A stretch of DNA of 7,524 nucleotides from contig DALTWR010000036.1 of NCBI GenBank assembly GCA_029986975.1, positions 1 to 7,524 of the forward strand, read 5' to 3'. The DNA comes from Methanocorpusculum sp. (GTDB lineage Archaea > Halobacteriota > Methanomicrobia > Methanomicrobiales > Methanocorpusculaceae). This document shows positions 1 through 6,078 of the stretch, piece by piece. The translations under genes and the position numbers were made by a program. Every line of letters begins with the position of its first letter. The first letter of the stretch is position 1. Under the pieces are notes generated by a model. The model worked only from the letters and a program-made list of their open reading frames with translations, did not search any database and was not told where the DNA came from.

Positions 1-77
1 CGCTGGCGCTGGTAGTAGTCAGTTTTGCCTTCCCGGCGTCTTCTGAACTGAACGAAATATCTTCCATTAATTGCCAT
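1..77 (-). CDS. rpl18: Large-subunit ribosomal protein uL18 (L18), N-terminal fragment
   Basis: Only the first 25 codons are present; the gene runs off the low-coordinate edge. The reading starts MAINGRYFVQFRRRREGKT and continues with DYYQRQ, which matches the N-terminus of archaeal uL18 (RYFV-F-RRRREGKTDYY). uL18 binds 5S rRNA together with uL5 and helps form the central protuberance of the 50S subunit. The ATG at 77-75 has a GGAGGG Shine-Dalgarno sequence eight bases upstream, lying inside the end of the eL19 gene, and the eL19 stop codon is three bases before the start. It is the last gene visible in the operon; uS5 usually follows in archaea but is outside the window. Confidence 0.95.
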   Translation of the reverse strand, partial: MAINGRYFVQFRRRREGKTDYYQRQ

Positions 78-80
78 GGT

Positions 81-533
81 TTAGTCCCTCCGTGAAGTAA
101 CAAGCTCAATCTGAGTCTTTAAGTGAGCAACGTTACGGAACTGACCGCCTGCTGCTCTTCTGTAGAGAACGCGGTACTCAGTAGGAGTAATAGTTCCTGC
201 GTCACGCTGTGCACGAAGTTCACGGCGCTGTGCGCGAATCTTTTTAATCCACTGTTCCTTAGACGGTGTGCGTGCTCCCTTTGCTCCGCTTCTCTTACCC
301 GCACCTTTGCCGTGACCGTATGAGCGTTTTGCCATACGTGCACGTACACGTCCGCGGGAGATACCCTTCTTCTGATGGGTAGAGATTGCACCGGACTCAA
401 TAAGACCGCGTACATCTTCGCGGGACATTGCATTCTGAACATCTGCTGCCTTTTCAGGGTCAATCCAGACACGGTTTTCACCGCAGTCTAAGATTTTTGC
501 TGCGAGTTTGCGCTGTGCAGAAAGATTAGTCAT
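81..533 (-). CDS. rpl19e: Large-subunit ribosomal protein eL19 (L19e)
   Basis: This encodes a 150-residue eL19, an archaeal/eukaryotic protein of the 50S subunit that has no bacterial counterpart. The N-terminal part (about 1-55) carries the family features LSAQRKLAAKIL, a VWIDPE segment and REDVRGLI. A basic glycine-rich linker follows, with SRGR at 59-62 and the GHGKGAGKRSGAKGARTP stretch at 73-90, which contacts rRNA. The C-terminus (about 91-150) is an arginine-rich helical region with QWIKKIRAQRRELR and YRVLYRRAAGG. The length is normal for the archaeal family. The ATG at 533-531 lies inside the last codons of eL32, an 8-base overlap, and has a very strong GAGGAGGTGA site six bases upstream. 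uL18 follows after three bases. Confidence 0.97.
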   Translation of the reverse strand: MTNLSAQRKLAAKILDCGENRVWIDPEKAADVQNAMSREDVRGLIESGAISTHQKKGISRGRVRARMAKRSYGHGKGAGKRSGAKGARTPSKEQWIKKIRAQRRELRAQRDAGTITPTEYRVLYRRAAGGQFRNVAHLKTQIELVTSRRD

Positions 534-996
534 CCTTCTTCACCTCCTCTGCTGCAGGTGCTTCTTCTTTAGCTGCCTCAACTGCCGGAGCTGCTGCCGC
601 TGCTTTAACTGCCTTGGGCTTCTGCTCTTTTGCATTTAAGACTTTGATGCCGAGTTCTGCGGCTTTTGCCTGAATTCCTGCACGCTTTGCAAATCCGACA
701 GATCCTCCGATACGGACTGCAGTAGTTGCCGGGTCGATTTCTTCAAGTTCTGCAGCAGTGAAGACTCTGACTTCGCGGTATCCGCTCGGGTGGAAGCCGC
801 GGACAGCCTTCGGGGAACCGAATCCTGCCTCCGGGTGTTCGCCCTTTGCCAGATAGTCTTTTCTCTGCTTGGAGTGAAGTCCCATCGGTGCTCTCCAGGA
901 GTCCTTTAAGGTAACCTTGGAGTGGAGGCACTGACGGTTAAATGTTGCCTTCTTTGCCGTTCTGGCTCTAAGAAGTCTCTTAATTTCAGATGCCAT
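526..996 (-). CDS. rpl32e: Large-subunit ribosomal protein eL32 (L32e) with an Ala/Lys/Glu-rich C-terminal tail
   Basis: This encodes a 156-residue eL32, an archaeal/eukaryotic 50S protein. The core (about 18-121) shows the family pattern: FNRQ-LHSK, SWRAPMGLHSKQR at 34-46, VRGFHPSGYREVRV at 65-78, and a C-terminal IGGSVGFAKRAGIQAKAAELGIKVLN region. After residue 121 comes a roughly 35-residue low-complexity tail of Ala, Lys, Glu, Pro and Val ending in EEVKKDD. I chose the ATG at 996-994, one base after the uL6 stop, because AGAGGTAA lies five bases upstream and the protein then begins MASEIKRLLRAR. The same frame is open further upstream, but that stretch lies within uL6 and resembles nothing in the family. 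The 3' end overlaps eL19 by 8 bases, and the codons for EEVKK form the eL19 Shine-Dalgarno sequence. Confidence 0.96.
   Translation of the reverse strand: MASEIKRLLRARTAKKATFNRQCLHSKVTLKDSWRAPMGLHSKQRKDYLAKGEHPEAGFGSPKAVRGFHPSGYREVRVFTAAELEEIDPATTAVRIGGSVGFAKRAGIQAKAAELGIKVLNAKEQKPKAVKAAAAAPAVEAAKEEAPAAEEVKKDD
540..549 (-). promoter_or_regulatory. Ribosome-binding site of eL19, inside the eL32 coding sequence
   Basis: On the minus strand this reads GAGGAGGTGA, a near-complete match to the complement of the archaeal 16S rRNA 3' end, six bases before the eL19 ATG. It falls within the codons for the acidic eL32 C-terminus, so eL19 initiation can occur as ribosomes finish eL32. Confidence 0.85.
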
Positions 997-997
997 G

Positions 998-1522
998 TTA
1001 GTTACCTCTGCTGGTAATGTAAATTCCGTCCTGGAATACACGCGGGTCTCTGTTTCTGACCTTGCATGCCTGTTCAATGTTTGCTGCGGTGTTTCCGATA
1101 GCCTCACGGTTGATACCGGTTAAGATAACCTCGTCACCCTGGACTTTTACCTTGACACCCTCAACAATCGGTGCATAACGTGCCTGCTTCTCACCTAAGA
1201 AGTTGCCGATTTCAAATCTGTTGCCTGCAACCTTTGCCTGAATCGGGAAGTGGTTGAAGACAATCTTCATGTGGTACTCGTAACCTTCAGTAACACCCTT
1301 GCTCATAACGTGTAAGAGTGCCTTGTAGGTTCCGACTAAGGCAAGAACACTGCGTCTGGTTGATTCGGTGGAGATAACAAACTGTCCGTTTTCCTGAGTG
1401 AATGTAATCATCGGGTGGTACATTCTGCGGACAAGTTCGCCTTTGCCTCCCTTAACGGTAAAGTTGTCACCGTTCCGGGTGATTGTTACGCCTGATGGAA
1501 TCTCGAAAATTTCCTGATGCAT
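998..1522 (-). CDS. rpl6: Large-subunit ribosomal protein uL6 (L6)
   Basis: This encodes a 174-residue uL6, a 50S protein placed near the sarcin-ricin loop and the factor-binding region. Two similar domains are visible. The N-terminal half (about 1-80) runs from FEIPSGVTITRNGDNFTVKG. The C-terminal half (about 81-174) contains YEYHMKIVFNHFPI, the archaeal NFLGEKQAR motif at 107-115, VKVQGDEVILTGINREAIGNTAANIEQA, and the ending RDPRVFQDGIYI. An in-frame TTG at 1531 would add three residues, but it directly abuts the Shine-Dalgarno sequence. The ATG at 1522-1520 has AAGGAG nine bases upstream and gives the usual MHxE-like start, so I prefer it. uS8 precedes it, and eL32 follows after one base. 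Confidence 0.96.
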   Translation of the reverse strand: MHQEIFEIPSGVTITRNGDNFTVKGGKGELVRRMYHPMITFTQENGQFVISTESTRRSVLALVGTYKALLHVMSKGVTEGYEYHMKIVFNHFPIQAKVAGNRFEIGNFLGEKQARYAPIVEGVKVKVQGDEVILTGINREAIGNTAANIEQACKVRNRDPRVFQDGIYITSRGN

Positions 1523-1531
1523 TTTTTTCAA

Positions 1532-1537
1532 CTCCTT
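1532..1537 (-). promoter_or_regulatory. Ribosome-binding site of uL6, fused to the uS8 stop codon
   Basis: The minus strand reads TAAGGAG across 1538-1532: the uS8 TAA stop runs directly into an AAGGAG Shine-Dalgarno sequence. Its nine-base spacing to the ATG at 1522 and zero spacing to the TTG at 1531 decide the uL6 start in favour of the ATG. Confidence 0.85.
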
Positions 1538-1928
1538 AGAAGACGTAAGCTAAAAGCTCTCCTCCGACGCCGAGCTTACGAGCCTGTTCGTGGGACATGA
1601 CACCCTTGGAAGTGGTCAGAATGATAATTCCGAATCCCTTACCCGGAAGGTATCTGGTTTCCCAGGACTCGAGGTCCTCGACTTTCACTGAGAAACGCGG
1701 GTTAATTACACCGCATTTGTTGATTGCACCGGATAAGGAAATCTCGAACTGACCTCCTCTTCCATCTTCAATCTTGGTGAACTCAGTGATGTATTCATAT
1801 TCCTGCATAACTTTAAGCATATCTCCAAAGAGACGGCTTGCCGGCTCAACGGTCACTTTAAGTTTACCGGTGTCGCCGGCATTCTTAATGGCGCTCATTG
1901 CGTCTGCGATTGGATTCTGTTGTGTCAT
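1536..1928 (-). CDS. rps8: Small-subunit ribosomal protein uS8 (S8)
   Basis: This encodes a 130-residue uS8, which binds helix 21 of 16S rRNA in the 30S central domain. The N-terminal domain begins with NPIADAMSAIKNAGDTGK, the family's DxLxxIxNA pattern. The middle contains a KVMQEYEYITEF segment and RGGQFEISLSGAINKCGVI. The conserved C-terminal rRNA-binding region has YLPGKGFGIIILTTSKGVMSH and ends EQARKLGVGGELLAYVF. The length is typical for archaea. The ATG at 1928-1926 has AAGGAG at 1939-1944 and is the only sensible start. The gene lies 14 bases after uS14, the widest gap in the window, and is followed by uL6. Confidence 0.97.
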   Translation of the reverse strand: MTQQNPIADAMSAIKNAGDTGKLKVTVEPASRLFGDMLKVMQEYEYITEFTKIEDGRGGQFEISLSGAINKCGVINPRFSVKVEDLESWETRYLPGKGFGIIILTTSKGVMSHEQARKLGVGGELLAYVF

Positions 1929-1938
1929 TTTCCATCGT

Positions 1939-1944
1939 CTCCTT
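1939..1944 (-). promoter_or_regulatory. Ribosome-binding site of uS8, fused to the uS14 stop codon
   Basis: The minus strand reads TAAGGAG across 1945-1939, where the uS14 TAA is shared with AAGGAG. The ATG of uS8 follows ten bases later. An out-of-frame ATG sits between the site and the true start. Confidence 0.8.
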
Positions 1945-2113
1945 AGTTCATCTTCTTAAAGCCCATGGTGGGTGCCCATTCGCGGAAGCACTGACGACAG
2001 AGGTAAATGCCGTATCTGCGCACAAGTCCCTGCTTGCGTCCGCAAAGCTGACACACGTTTGCACCGCGGCCAAACTTTTTCTGCTGGACTTTGCCGTTAT
2101 CTTTTGCTGCCAT
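1943..2113 (-). CDS. rps14: Small-subunit ribosomal protein uS14, zinc-binding form (S14)
   Basis: This short gene encodes 56 residues. It begins [19 protein letters not shown] and carries two cysteine pairs, CQLC at 21-24 and CRQC at 39-42, which form the zinc ribbon of the short archaeal uS14. [16 protein letters not shown] is the family core, and the C-terminus [14 protein letters not shown] is also characteristic (F-E-A--xGFKK). uS14 sits in the head of the 30S subunit and contacts 16S rRNA near uS3 and uS10. The ATG at 2113-2111 comes one base after the uL5 stop, with GAGGT nine to ten bases upstream inside the end of uL5. All four zinc ligands are intact. uS8 follows after 14 bases. Confidence 0.96.
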   Translation of the reverse strand: MAAKDNGKVQQKKFGRGANVCQLCGRKQGLVRRYGIYLCRQCFREWAPTMGFKKMN

Positions 2114-2114
2114 T

Positions 2115-2630
2115 TTACTCTACCTCAATGCCGTAGGTTTCAGTCACGAACTTCATGGATTCCTCGCGGGTAACATGAAGTTTGGTGTTGAACTTCTTCT
2201 GCTGAATTTTTCTGCGTGCGGTTCTGGTTCCCTTCTTCTCGATGACAACCATGATATCCATACCGTAGATACCAATCTTCGGATCATATGCCTGACCCGG
2301 GAAGTCGGTGTGTTCTTCGATACCGAATGCGAAGTTTCCGGTTGCATCAAACTGGCGCTGGTGTAAGACGTGCTCGATAGAGTAGGTCTTCAGAGCCATA
2401 GTGAGGAAGTTCTGTGCCTTCTCACCGCGAAGAGTTACTTTGCAGCCAATCGGCTGACCGCGGCGGATACCGAATGCAGGAAGTGTGTTCTTTGCATACG
2501 AACGAAGCGGCTTGGAGCCTTCAGTCAGGGCAGACATGATGTTTTCGGCATTTACCAGGCGTTCACCTGCTTCGCCGACACCCATGTGCACAACAACTTT
2601 TGCAACATAGGGAGTCTTCATGTCAGTCAT
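2115..2630 (-). CDS. rpl5: Large-subunit ribosomal protein uL5 (L5)
   Basis: This encodes a 171-residue uL5, which binds 5S rRNA in the 50S central protuberance and contacts the P-site tRNA. The archaeal signature [21 protein letters not shown] occupies 9-29. [22 protein letters not shown] follows at 56-76. The conserved [24 protein letters not shown] lies at 107-130, and the basic [15 protein letters not shown] at 132-146 precedes the C-terminus. The ATG at 2630-2628 overlaps the eS4 stop as ATGA, with GGGGTG about ten bases upstream. A second in-frame ATG three codons on is possible but has poorer spacing. The length and order are normal for archaea; uS14 follows after one base. Confidence 0.97.
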   Translation of the reverse strand: MTDMKTPYVAKVVVHMGVGEAGERLVNAENIMSALTEGSKPLRSYAKNTLPAFGIRRGQPIGCKVTLRGEKAQNFLTMALKTYSIEHVLHQRQFDATGNFAFGIEEHTDFPGQAYDPKIGIYGMDIMVVIEKKGTRTARRKIQQKKFNTKLHVTREESMKFVTETYGIEVE

Positions 2631-3346
2631 GCTTCAACACCCCAGTTCTTCAGGTAAGACTCGTCTTTTCCGATGACATAGATGTAGTCTTCGATGGTCT
2701 CAATCTCATTTCCTGCTGCATCCTTTAAGAGAACGCGGTTCGGAAGAGAGGACTTCTGGACATCAATCTTTTCAATCTTTGCGACTTTGGTGGTGTGCTG
2801 TCCGCCGATGATAATTGCAAGTGCACCTTCTGCATACGGGAAGTGCTCAATTACCTTGAAGCGGTCTTCACCGGTAAGTCCGATGATAAGAGTGTCTTTA
2901 CCTTTGCAGGCGAAGTCGCTGATGAAGTTTGCACCGCAGGATAAGTTAATCTGCGTCTTGCCGCCTTTAATGGTGGTCTTGGATGCAACTTTTACCAGTC
3001 TCTTGTCTGCTGCTTCTGCCGGAATCTCCTGTTCAATCTGGCGTCCCTTTGCATCAACAAGGATAACATAGTGCTTGTTAATCTTCGGGAAGCTGATGAT
3101 GTCAAAGACATCAATACCGAGGTGCTCATCGGTTACAATGTGTCCGTTTAAGAGAACCTGACGGTCGTGGAGAATCTTGCGTGCTTCTTTCGTGTTTTCT
3201 GCGAAGTGCATGTGGTCACGGAGCCAGACGCCAATCGGGAGTGCTGAGCCGTCGTGCGGACCTGCTGCAACGCTTACCACATACTTCTTTTCTTTCTTGG
3301 CAAGCTGCCACTCAGTGGGTGCTGCCATACGTTTTGTCCGGGTCAT
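2627..3346 (-). CDS. rps4e: Small-subunit ribosomal protein eS4 (S4e)
   Basis: This encodes a 239-residue eS4, a 30S protein restricted to archaea and eukaryotes and unrelated overall to bacterial S4. The N-terminus carries the family pattern KRMAAPTEWQLAKKEKKYVV and AGPHDGSALPIGVWLRD. An S4-like RNA-binding segment runs about 40-90 (ENTKEARKILHDRQVLLNGHIVTDEHLGIDVFDII). The central domain follows, and a KOW-like segment lies near 170-200 (EGALAIIIGGQHTTKVAKIEKI). The C-terminus EIETIEDYIYVIGKDE is also typical. The ATG at 3346-3344 overlaps the uL24 stop as ATGA and has GAGGTGA four bases upstream. The stop overlaps the uL5 start in the same way, so uL24, eS4 and uL5 are likely translated in a coupled series. 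Confidence 0.97.
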   Translation of the reverse strand: MTRTKRMAAPTEWQLAKKEKKYVVSVAAGPHDGSALPIGVWLRDHMHFAENTKEARKILHDRQVLLNGHIVTDEHLGIDVFDIISFPKINKHYVILVDAKGRQIEQEIPAEAADKRLVKVASKTTIKGGKTQINLSCGANFISDFACKGKDTLIIGLTGEDRFKVIEHFPYAEGALAIIIGGQHTTKVAKIEKIDVQKSSLPNRVLLKDAAGNEIETIEDYIYVIGKDESYLKNWGVEA

Positions 3347-3708
3347 GCCTTCACCTCGAGACGTGCCATACGAATGGAGTCTTTAGTGTTCAGTTTGGTA
3401 ATCATTACCTTTGACGGGTCAATCGGTCTGGGTGCGTCCTCGCCGTTTGCCTTCTTAATAGAAACGCCGTGGACAATGACCTTGGAGTTCTTGACATCTA
3501 CTTTGTCAACAACGCCTTCAGTTCCTGCGAACTCGCCGCGGAGAACCTTGACCGTGTCACCGGTGACAACACGGAAACTGCGCTTTCCATACTTTTCGCG
3601 GAGATCTGCTGCAAGCGGTGCGTGTAAGAATGCTCCTCTGATGTGGAGAGGTGCATTGTACCGGAACTTGCGCTGCTTTCTCGGCTGAATGCTTGAAATA
3701 CGTGCCAT
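3343..3708 (-). CDS. rpl24: Large-subunit ribosomal protein uL24 (L24), archaeal type
   Basis: This encodes a 121-residue uL24, an early 50S assembly protein near the exit-tunnel side. The archaeal N-terminal extension is present (ISSIQPRKQRKFRYNAPLH and the following basic segment, about 4-43). The KOW domain follows at about 45-82: SFRVVTGDTVKVLRGEFAGTEGVVDKVDVKNSKVIVHGV. The ending PRPIDPSKVMITKLNTKD is also family-typical. An in-frame GTG at 3717 would add MRN, but it lies within the Shine-Dalgarno sequence; the ATG at 3708-3706 with AAGGTGAG just upstream gives the expected MARI start. The gene lies ten bases after uL14, and its stop overlaps eS4 by four bases. Confidence 0.96.
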   Translation of the reverse strand: MARISSIQPRKQRKFRYNAPLHIRGAFLHAPLAADLREKYGKRSFRVVTGDTVKVLRGEFAGTEGVVDKVDVKNSKVIVHGVSIKKANGEDAPRPIDPSKVMITKLNTKDSIRMARLEVKA

Positions 3709-3712
3709 GTTT

Positions 3713-3720
3713 CTCACCTT
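3713..3720 (-). promoter_or_regulatory. Ribosome-binding site of uL24, fused to the uL14 stop codon
   Basis: The minus strand reads TAAGGTGAG across 3721-3713. The uL14 TAA is shared with AAGGTGAG, and the ATG follows four bases later. Because the alternative GTG start lies inside this site, it supports the ATG at 3708. Confidence 0.85.
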
Positions 3721-4117
3721 AGATAATGATAGTAGCCATAGAGCCTACCTTCGGGAAGCGTTCTGCAACTTCACGTGCAACCGGACCTTTAATGTCGGTT
3801 CCACGCGGGTCGCCGTTTTCGTTTAAGAGAATCATTGCATTCTCTTCAAAGGAAACACGAAGTCCGTTCGGTCTTCTGAACTCCTTCTTCTGACGAACAA
3901 CAACTGCCCGGACAAGTTTTCTCTTCATATCCGGAGTACCTTTCTTAACAGAAACTGTTGCAAGGTCTCCGATACCCATCTTCGGCTGGCGGTTTTTAAC
4001 ACCGTGGTATCCGAAGACGGACACAATCTGGACAACACGTGCGCCCGTGTTGTCTGCGCAAACCATCTTAGAACCGGTCTGAAGTGCACGCGGAATCTTA
4101 GCAGTTAAGCCTTTCAT
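3719..4117 (-). CDS. rpl14: Large-subunit ribosomal protein uL14 (L14)
   Basis: This encodes a 132-residue uL14, a highly conserved 50S protein at the subunit interface. The DNTGAR signature sits at 22-27 after a short archaeal N-terminal segment ([18 protein letters not shown]). It is followed by [45 protein letters not shown], the stretch that carries the family signature, and by [27 protein letters not shown] at the C-terminus, the usual archaeal ending. The ATG at 4117-4115 overlaps the uS17 stop as ATGA, and GAGGTGA at 4125-4131 lies seven bases upstream within uS17. The stop codon contributes to the uL24 ribosome-binding site. Confidence 0.98.
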   Translation of the reverse strand: MKGLTAKIPRALQTGSKMVCADNTGARVVQIVSVFGYHGVKNRQPKMGIGDLATVSVKKGTPDMKRKLVRAVVVRQKKEFRRPNGLRVSFEENAMILLNENGDPRGTDIKGPVAREVAERFPKVGSMATIII

Positions 4118-4440
4118 TTGCGAGTCACCTCAACTACGACATAAGAGGTTGTCTTGTTCAGTGGTCTGCACTCTGCAATTTTAACCTCGTCGCCAATTTT
4201 TGCGTCGAGGCACGGAGCCATGTGTGCGTGAATCTTGGTGCTTCTCTTCTCATAACGGTCGTATTTCTGGACCTTGTGAAGGAAGTTCCGCTCAACAACA
4301 ACGGTTCCCTGCATGCGTTCGCTCACGACTTTACCGGTAATCACCTGGCCGCGTACCGGTAAACTGCCGTGGAACGGACAATTTACATCGTTGCACTCTT
4401 TTTCAGGAGCTGCAACATCTAAGCCGATATTTTTTGCCAT
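4114..4440 (-). CDS. rps17: Small-subunit ribosomal protein uS17 (S17), archaeal type
   Basis: This encodes a 108-residue uS17, a primary 16S rRNA-binding protein of the 30S subunit with an OB fold. The archaeal N-terminal extension is clear: [20 protein letters not shown], then [13 protein letters not shown]16, C21 and H24 lie in the conserved ECNDxNCPFHG block. The OB-fold core follows with [70 protein letters not shown]. An upstream in-frame ATG at 4452, overlapping the RNase P stop, would add MRVK. I prefer the ATG at 4440-4438 because GAGGG lies five bases before it and the protein then starts as the family does. Its stop overlaps uL14 by four bases. Confidence 0.96.
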   Translation of the reverse strand: MAKNIGLDVAAPEKECNDVNCPFHGSLPVRGQVITGKVVSERMQGTVVVERNFLHKVQKYDRYEKRSTKIHAHMAPCLDAKIGDEVKIAECRPLNKTTSYVVVEVTRK

Positions 4441-4445
4441 TTTAA

Positions 4446-4450
4446 CCCTC
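4446..4450 (-). promoter_or_regulatory. Ribosome-binding site of uS17
   Basis: The minus strand reads GAGGG, five bases before the ATG at 4440. It overlaps the last bases of the RNase P gene's TGA stop. The competing ATG at 4452 has only a weak AAG upstream, so this site decides the start. Confidence 0.7.
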
Positions 4451-4721
4451 ATCTTACGCGCATACTAACGCGGCGTGACGGAGATTGCAAGAGGACACAG
4501 CCGTCAATATTCACCGACACACCATCCGGAAGGGTAACCCGGAGTAATCTATATTGTTTCTCCAAGGTCTTAATACCACTGTCCGTTTTCACCAAAAAGG
4601 TATTCCTGGTCTCATCGATGATGAGACCGGAGATGCCGATTTCGGTTTTGTTCGGTGAAGACACCACAGTCATCAAAAGACCGATGAACTCATGTCTTAG
4701 GATATTCTGCGGTGTAATCAT
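4449..4721 (-). CDS. rnp1: Ribonuclease P protein component 1 (Rpp29/Pop4 family)
   Basis: This encodes 90 residues of the archaeal homologue of eukaryotic Rpp29/Pop4, a protein subunit of RNase P, which removes the 5' leader from pre-tRNA. The family pattern is clear: [14 protein letters not shown] near the start (2-14), [26 protein letters not shown] at 19-44, and [15 protein letters not shown] at 65-79, which together build the small Sm-like beta barrel. The frame is open upstream into uL29, but the ATG at 4721-4719, seven bases after the uL29 stop, gives the family start. Its ribosome-binding site is poor, with only AGG about 13 bases upstream. Codon use differs from the neighbours (TTG and CTA for Leu, AGG for Arg, many GTG for Val). 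A position between uL29 and uS17 is usual in euryarchaea. Confidence 0.93.
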   Translation of the reverse strand: MITPQNILRHEFIGLLMTVVSSPNKTEIGISGLIIDETRNTFLVKTDSGIKTLEKQYRLLRVTLPDGVSVNIDGCVLLQSPSRRVSMRVR

Positions 4722-4728
4722 GACGTGC

Positions 4729-4929
4729 TTATGCCTGACGCTTTCTCTGTTCAGTCTTGATACGTGCGATAGTTCTGCGAACTTCCCGGATCTTTCCGGG
4801 GTTTTCCGGCGCACCGCCGGCGCTGACTTTTCCATAGTTCTGAATTAACTCGAGGTTTAATTTCTCCTCGTTTTCAATCAGTTCCTCATTGGAAAACTGG
4901 GCGATTTCTTTTGCTCTGAAGATTGCCAT
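4729..4929 (-). CDS. rpl29: Large-subunit ribosomal protein uL29 (L29)
   Basis: This encodes a 66-residue uL29, a small helical 50S protein next to uL23 at the tunnel exit. The sequence MAIFRAKEIAQFSNEELIENEEKLNLELIQNYGKV matches the first helix of the family (R-KEI---S-EEL---L--L--EL). GGAPENPGKIREVRRTIARIKTEQRKRQA forms the second helix, with the conserved NPxxIRxxRRxIARIxT motif. Length is normal. The ATG at 4929-4927 follows the uS3 stop with no gap (TAAATG), and GGAGG lies eight bases upstream within uS3. The RNase P gene follows after seven bases. No SUI1/eIF1 gene lies between the two, although some euryarchaea have one there. Confidence 0.97.
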   Translation of the reverse strand: MAIFRAKEIAQFSNEELIENEEKLNLELIQNYGKVSAGGAPENPGKIREVRRTIARIKTEQRKRQA

Positions 4930-5598
4930 TTACTGTGCCTCCGCTTCAGATTCTGCTGCGAAGTCATCGAAGACTTCCTGTTCTGCCGGTGCAGGGTTTG
5001 CATCAGCGCGAACTTCGAAGTGGTCCGGAAGAACTGCTCCCGGCGGGACAATCTTTACCTGTACACCAATGATACCGAGTTTTTTGACTGCGGTTGCATA
5101 TCCGGTCTCAACAACGGACTCTGCCGGTTCACCGGAGTGCTTGATGTATCCTTCGACGAACTTCTGGACACGTGCACGTGCACCGGTGAGCTTACCTGCA
5201 ATGATAACCTCACAGCCGAGTGCTCCGGAGTCCATGACACGGCGGATAACTGAAGTTCCTGCCTTTCTGAAGTACCAGCCGCGCTCAAGTGCGTTTGCTA
5301 AGCGTTCTGCCATAATCTGAGCGTTTAAGCTCGGATTTGCAACCTGCTGGACTTCAACCTGCGGAGACTCGATGCCGTAAACATTGGTCAGATCAGTGGT
5401 TAACTGACGGACAAGCTTTCCGCCCTTACCAATGACGATACCCGGCTTTTCTGCAAAGATAGTAACCTGGGTTCCGACCGGAGTTCTGACGATGTCCATT
5501 CCGCCGTATCCGGCGCGCTTCAGTTCCTTGTTCAGGTATTTCTGAACACGGATTTTTCTGACACCTTCAGCGACAAATTTCTTTTCGATAGTCGTCAT
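4930..5598 (-). CDS. rps3: Small-subunit ribosomal protein uS3 (S3) with an acidic C-terminal tail
   Basis: This encodes a 222-residue uS3, part of the 30S head at the mRNA entry site. The archaeal start [22 protein letters not shown] is followed by a type II KH domain whose loop reads [14 protein letters not shown], with GKGG at 57-60. The C-terminal uS3 domain includes [23 protein letters not shown] at 92-114 and [20 protein letters not shown] at 128-147, then VKIVPPG near 181-187. Residues after about 199 form an Ala/Glu/Asp-rich tail. I chose the ATG at 5598-5596, one base after the uL22 stop, with GAGGTGGAG upstream; the longer frame begins inside uL22. The stop is immediately followed by the uL29 ATG. 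Confidence 0.97.
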   Translation of the reverse strand: MTTIEKKFVAEGVRKIRVQKYLNKELKRAGYGGMDIVRTPVGTQVTIFAEKPGIVIGKGGKLVRQLTTDLTNVYGIESPQVEVQQVANPSLNAQIMAERLANALERGWYFRKAGTSVIRRVMDSGALGCEVIIAGKLTGARARVQKFVEGYIKHSGEPAESVVETGYATAVKKLGIIGVQVKIVPPGAVLPDHFEVRADANPAPAEQEVFDDFAAESEAEAQ

Positions 5599-5599
5599 C

Positions 5600-6073
5600 T
5601 TACTCCACCTCACGGAGGATAATCTCAACGTTCACAGTGTCTCTGTGTTTCGGAGTTGCTCTGCCCATTGCTCTCGGGAAGATTGCTTTCATGCAGCGTC
5701 CCTTGTTTGCAGCGGCGTGGACAATTGCCATCTTTTCCGGTGCAAGACCTGCATATTCAGCGTTCTTCTGTGCGGAGCGGATTAAGCGGATGTACTCTGC
5801 GGCAGCTTTAACCGGGTATCTTCCGGCAGCGGTTCCGAAGGTCTTTCCGTTTAAGCTCTTCTGGTGGGCAACGTTTCTTGCATAGCGGTGGAACGGAACT
5901 GCACGCTTTAAGTCAATGACCTGTTCGAGGTATGCAACAGCATCATCTGCCATCATATTGCGGACGAGGTGAGCAATCTCAACAGCATGCTTCGGAGAGC
6001 AGTTAAGTTCGTTTGCCTTTGCGCGGGCGATGTTGTCGCCGGTCGTATTGTTACTGTAACCTGTTCTTGCCAT
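5600..6073 (-). CDS. rpl22: Large-subunit ribosomal protein uL22 (L22)
   Basis: This encodes a 157-residue uL22, a 50S protein whose beta-hairpin lines the peptide exit tunnel. The archaeal start [38 protein letters not shown] is followed by the helical core ([27 protein letters not shown]), the segment [27 protein letters not shown], and the hairpin and C-terminus [32 protein letters not shown]. An in-frame GTG at 6082, overlapping the uS19 stop as GTGA, would add MIA. The ATG at 6073-6071 fits the family start, and GTGAT at 6078-6082 can serve as a short Shine-Dalgarno sequence. uS3 follows after one base. Confidence 0.96.
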   Translation of the reverse strand: MARTGYSNNTTGDNIARAKANELNCSPKHAVEIAHLVRNMMADDAVAYLEQVIDLKRAVPFHRYARNVAHQKSLNGKTFGTAAGRYPVKAAAEYIRLIRSAQKNAEYAGLAPEKMAIVHAAANKGRCMKAIFPRAMGRATPKHRDTVNVEIILREVE

Positions 6074-6078
6074 TGCAA

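Noticed and set aside
997..1107. A longer N-terminus for eL32 running back into uL6.
   Set aside because: The extra residues lie inside the uL6 coding sequence in another frame and do not resemble eL32; the ATG at 996 has a well-placed AGAGGTAA.
1929..1942. A possible promoter or regulatory element in the largest gap, between uS14 and uS8.
   Set aside because: Fourteen bases are too few for a TATA box and BRE at archaeal spacing, and they are accounted for by the uS8 ribosome-binding site.
4722..4835. A longer N-terminus for the RNase P subunit overlapping uL29.
   Set aside because: The frame is open, but it would overlap uL29 in another frame, and the family normally begins close to the [10 protein letters not shown] segment. 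The poor site before the ATG at 4721 leaves slight doubt about the start only.
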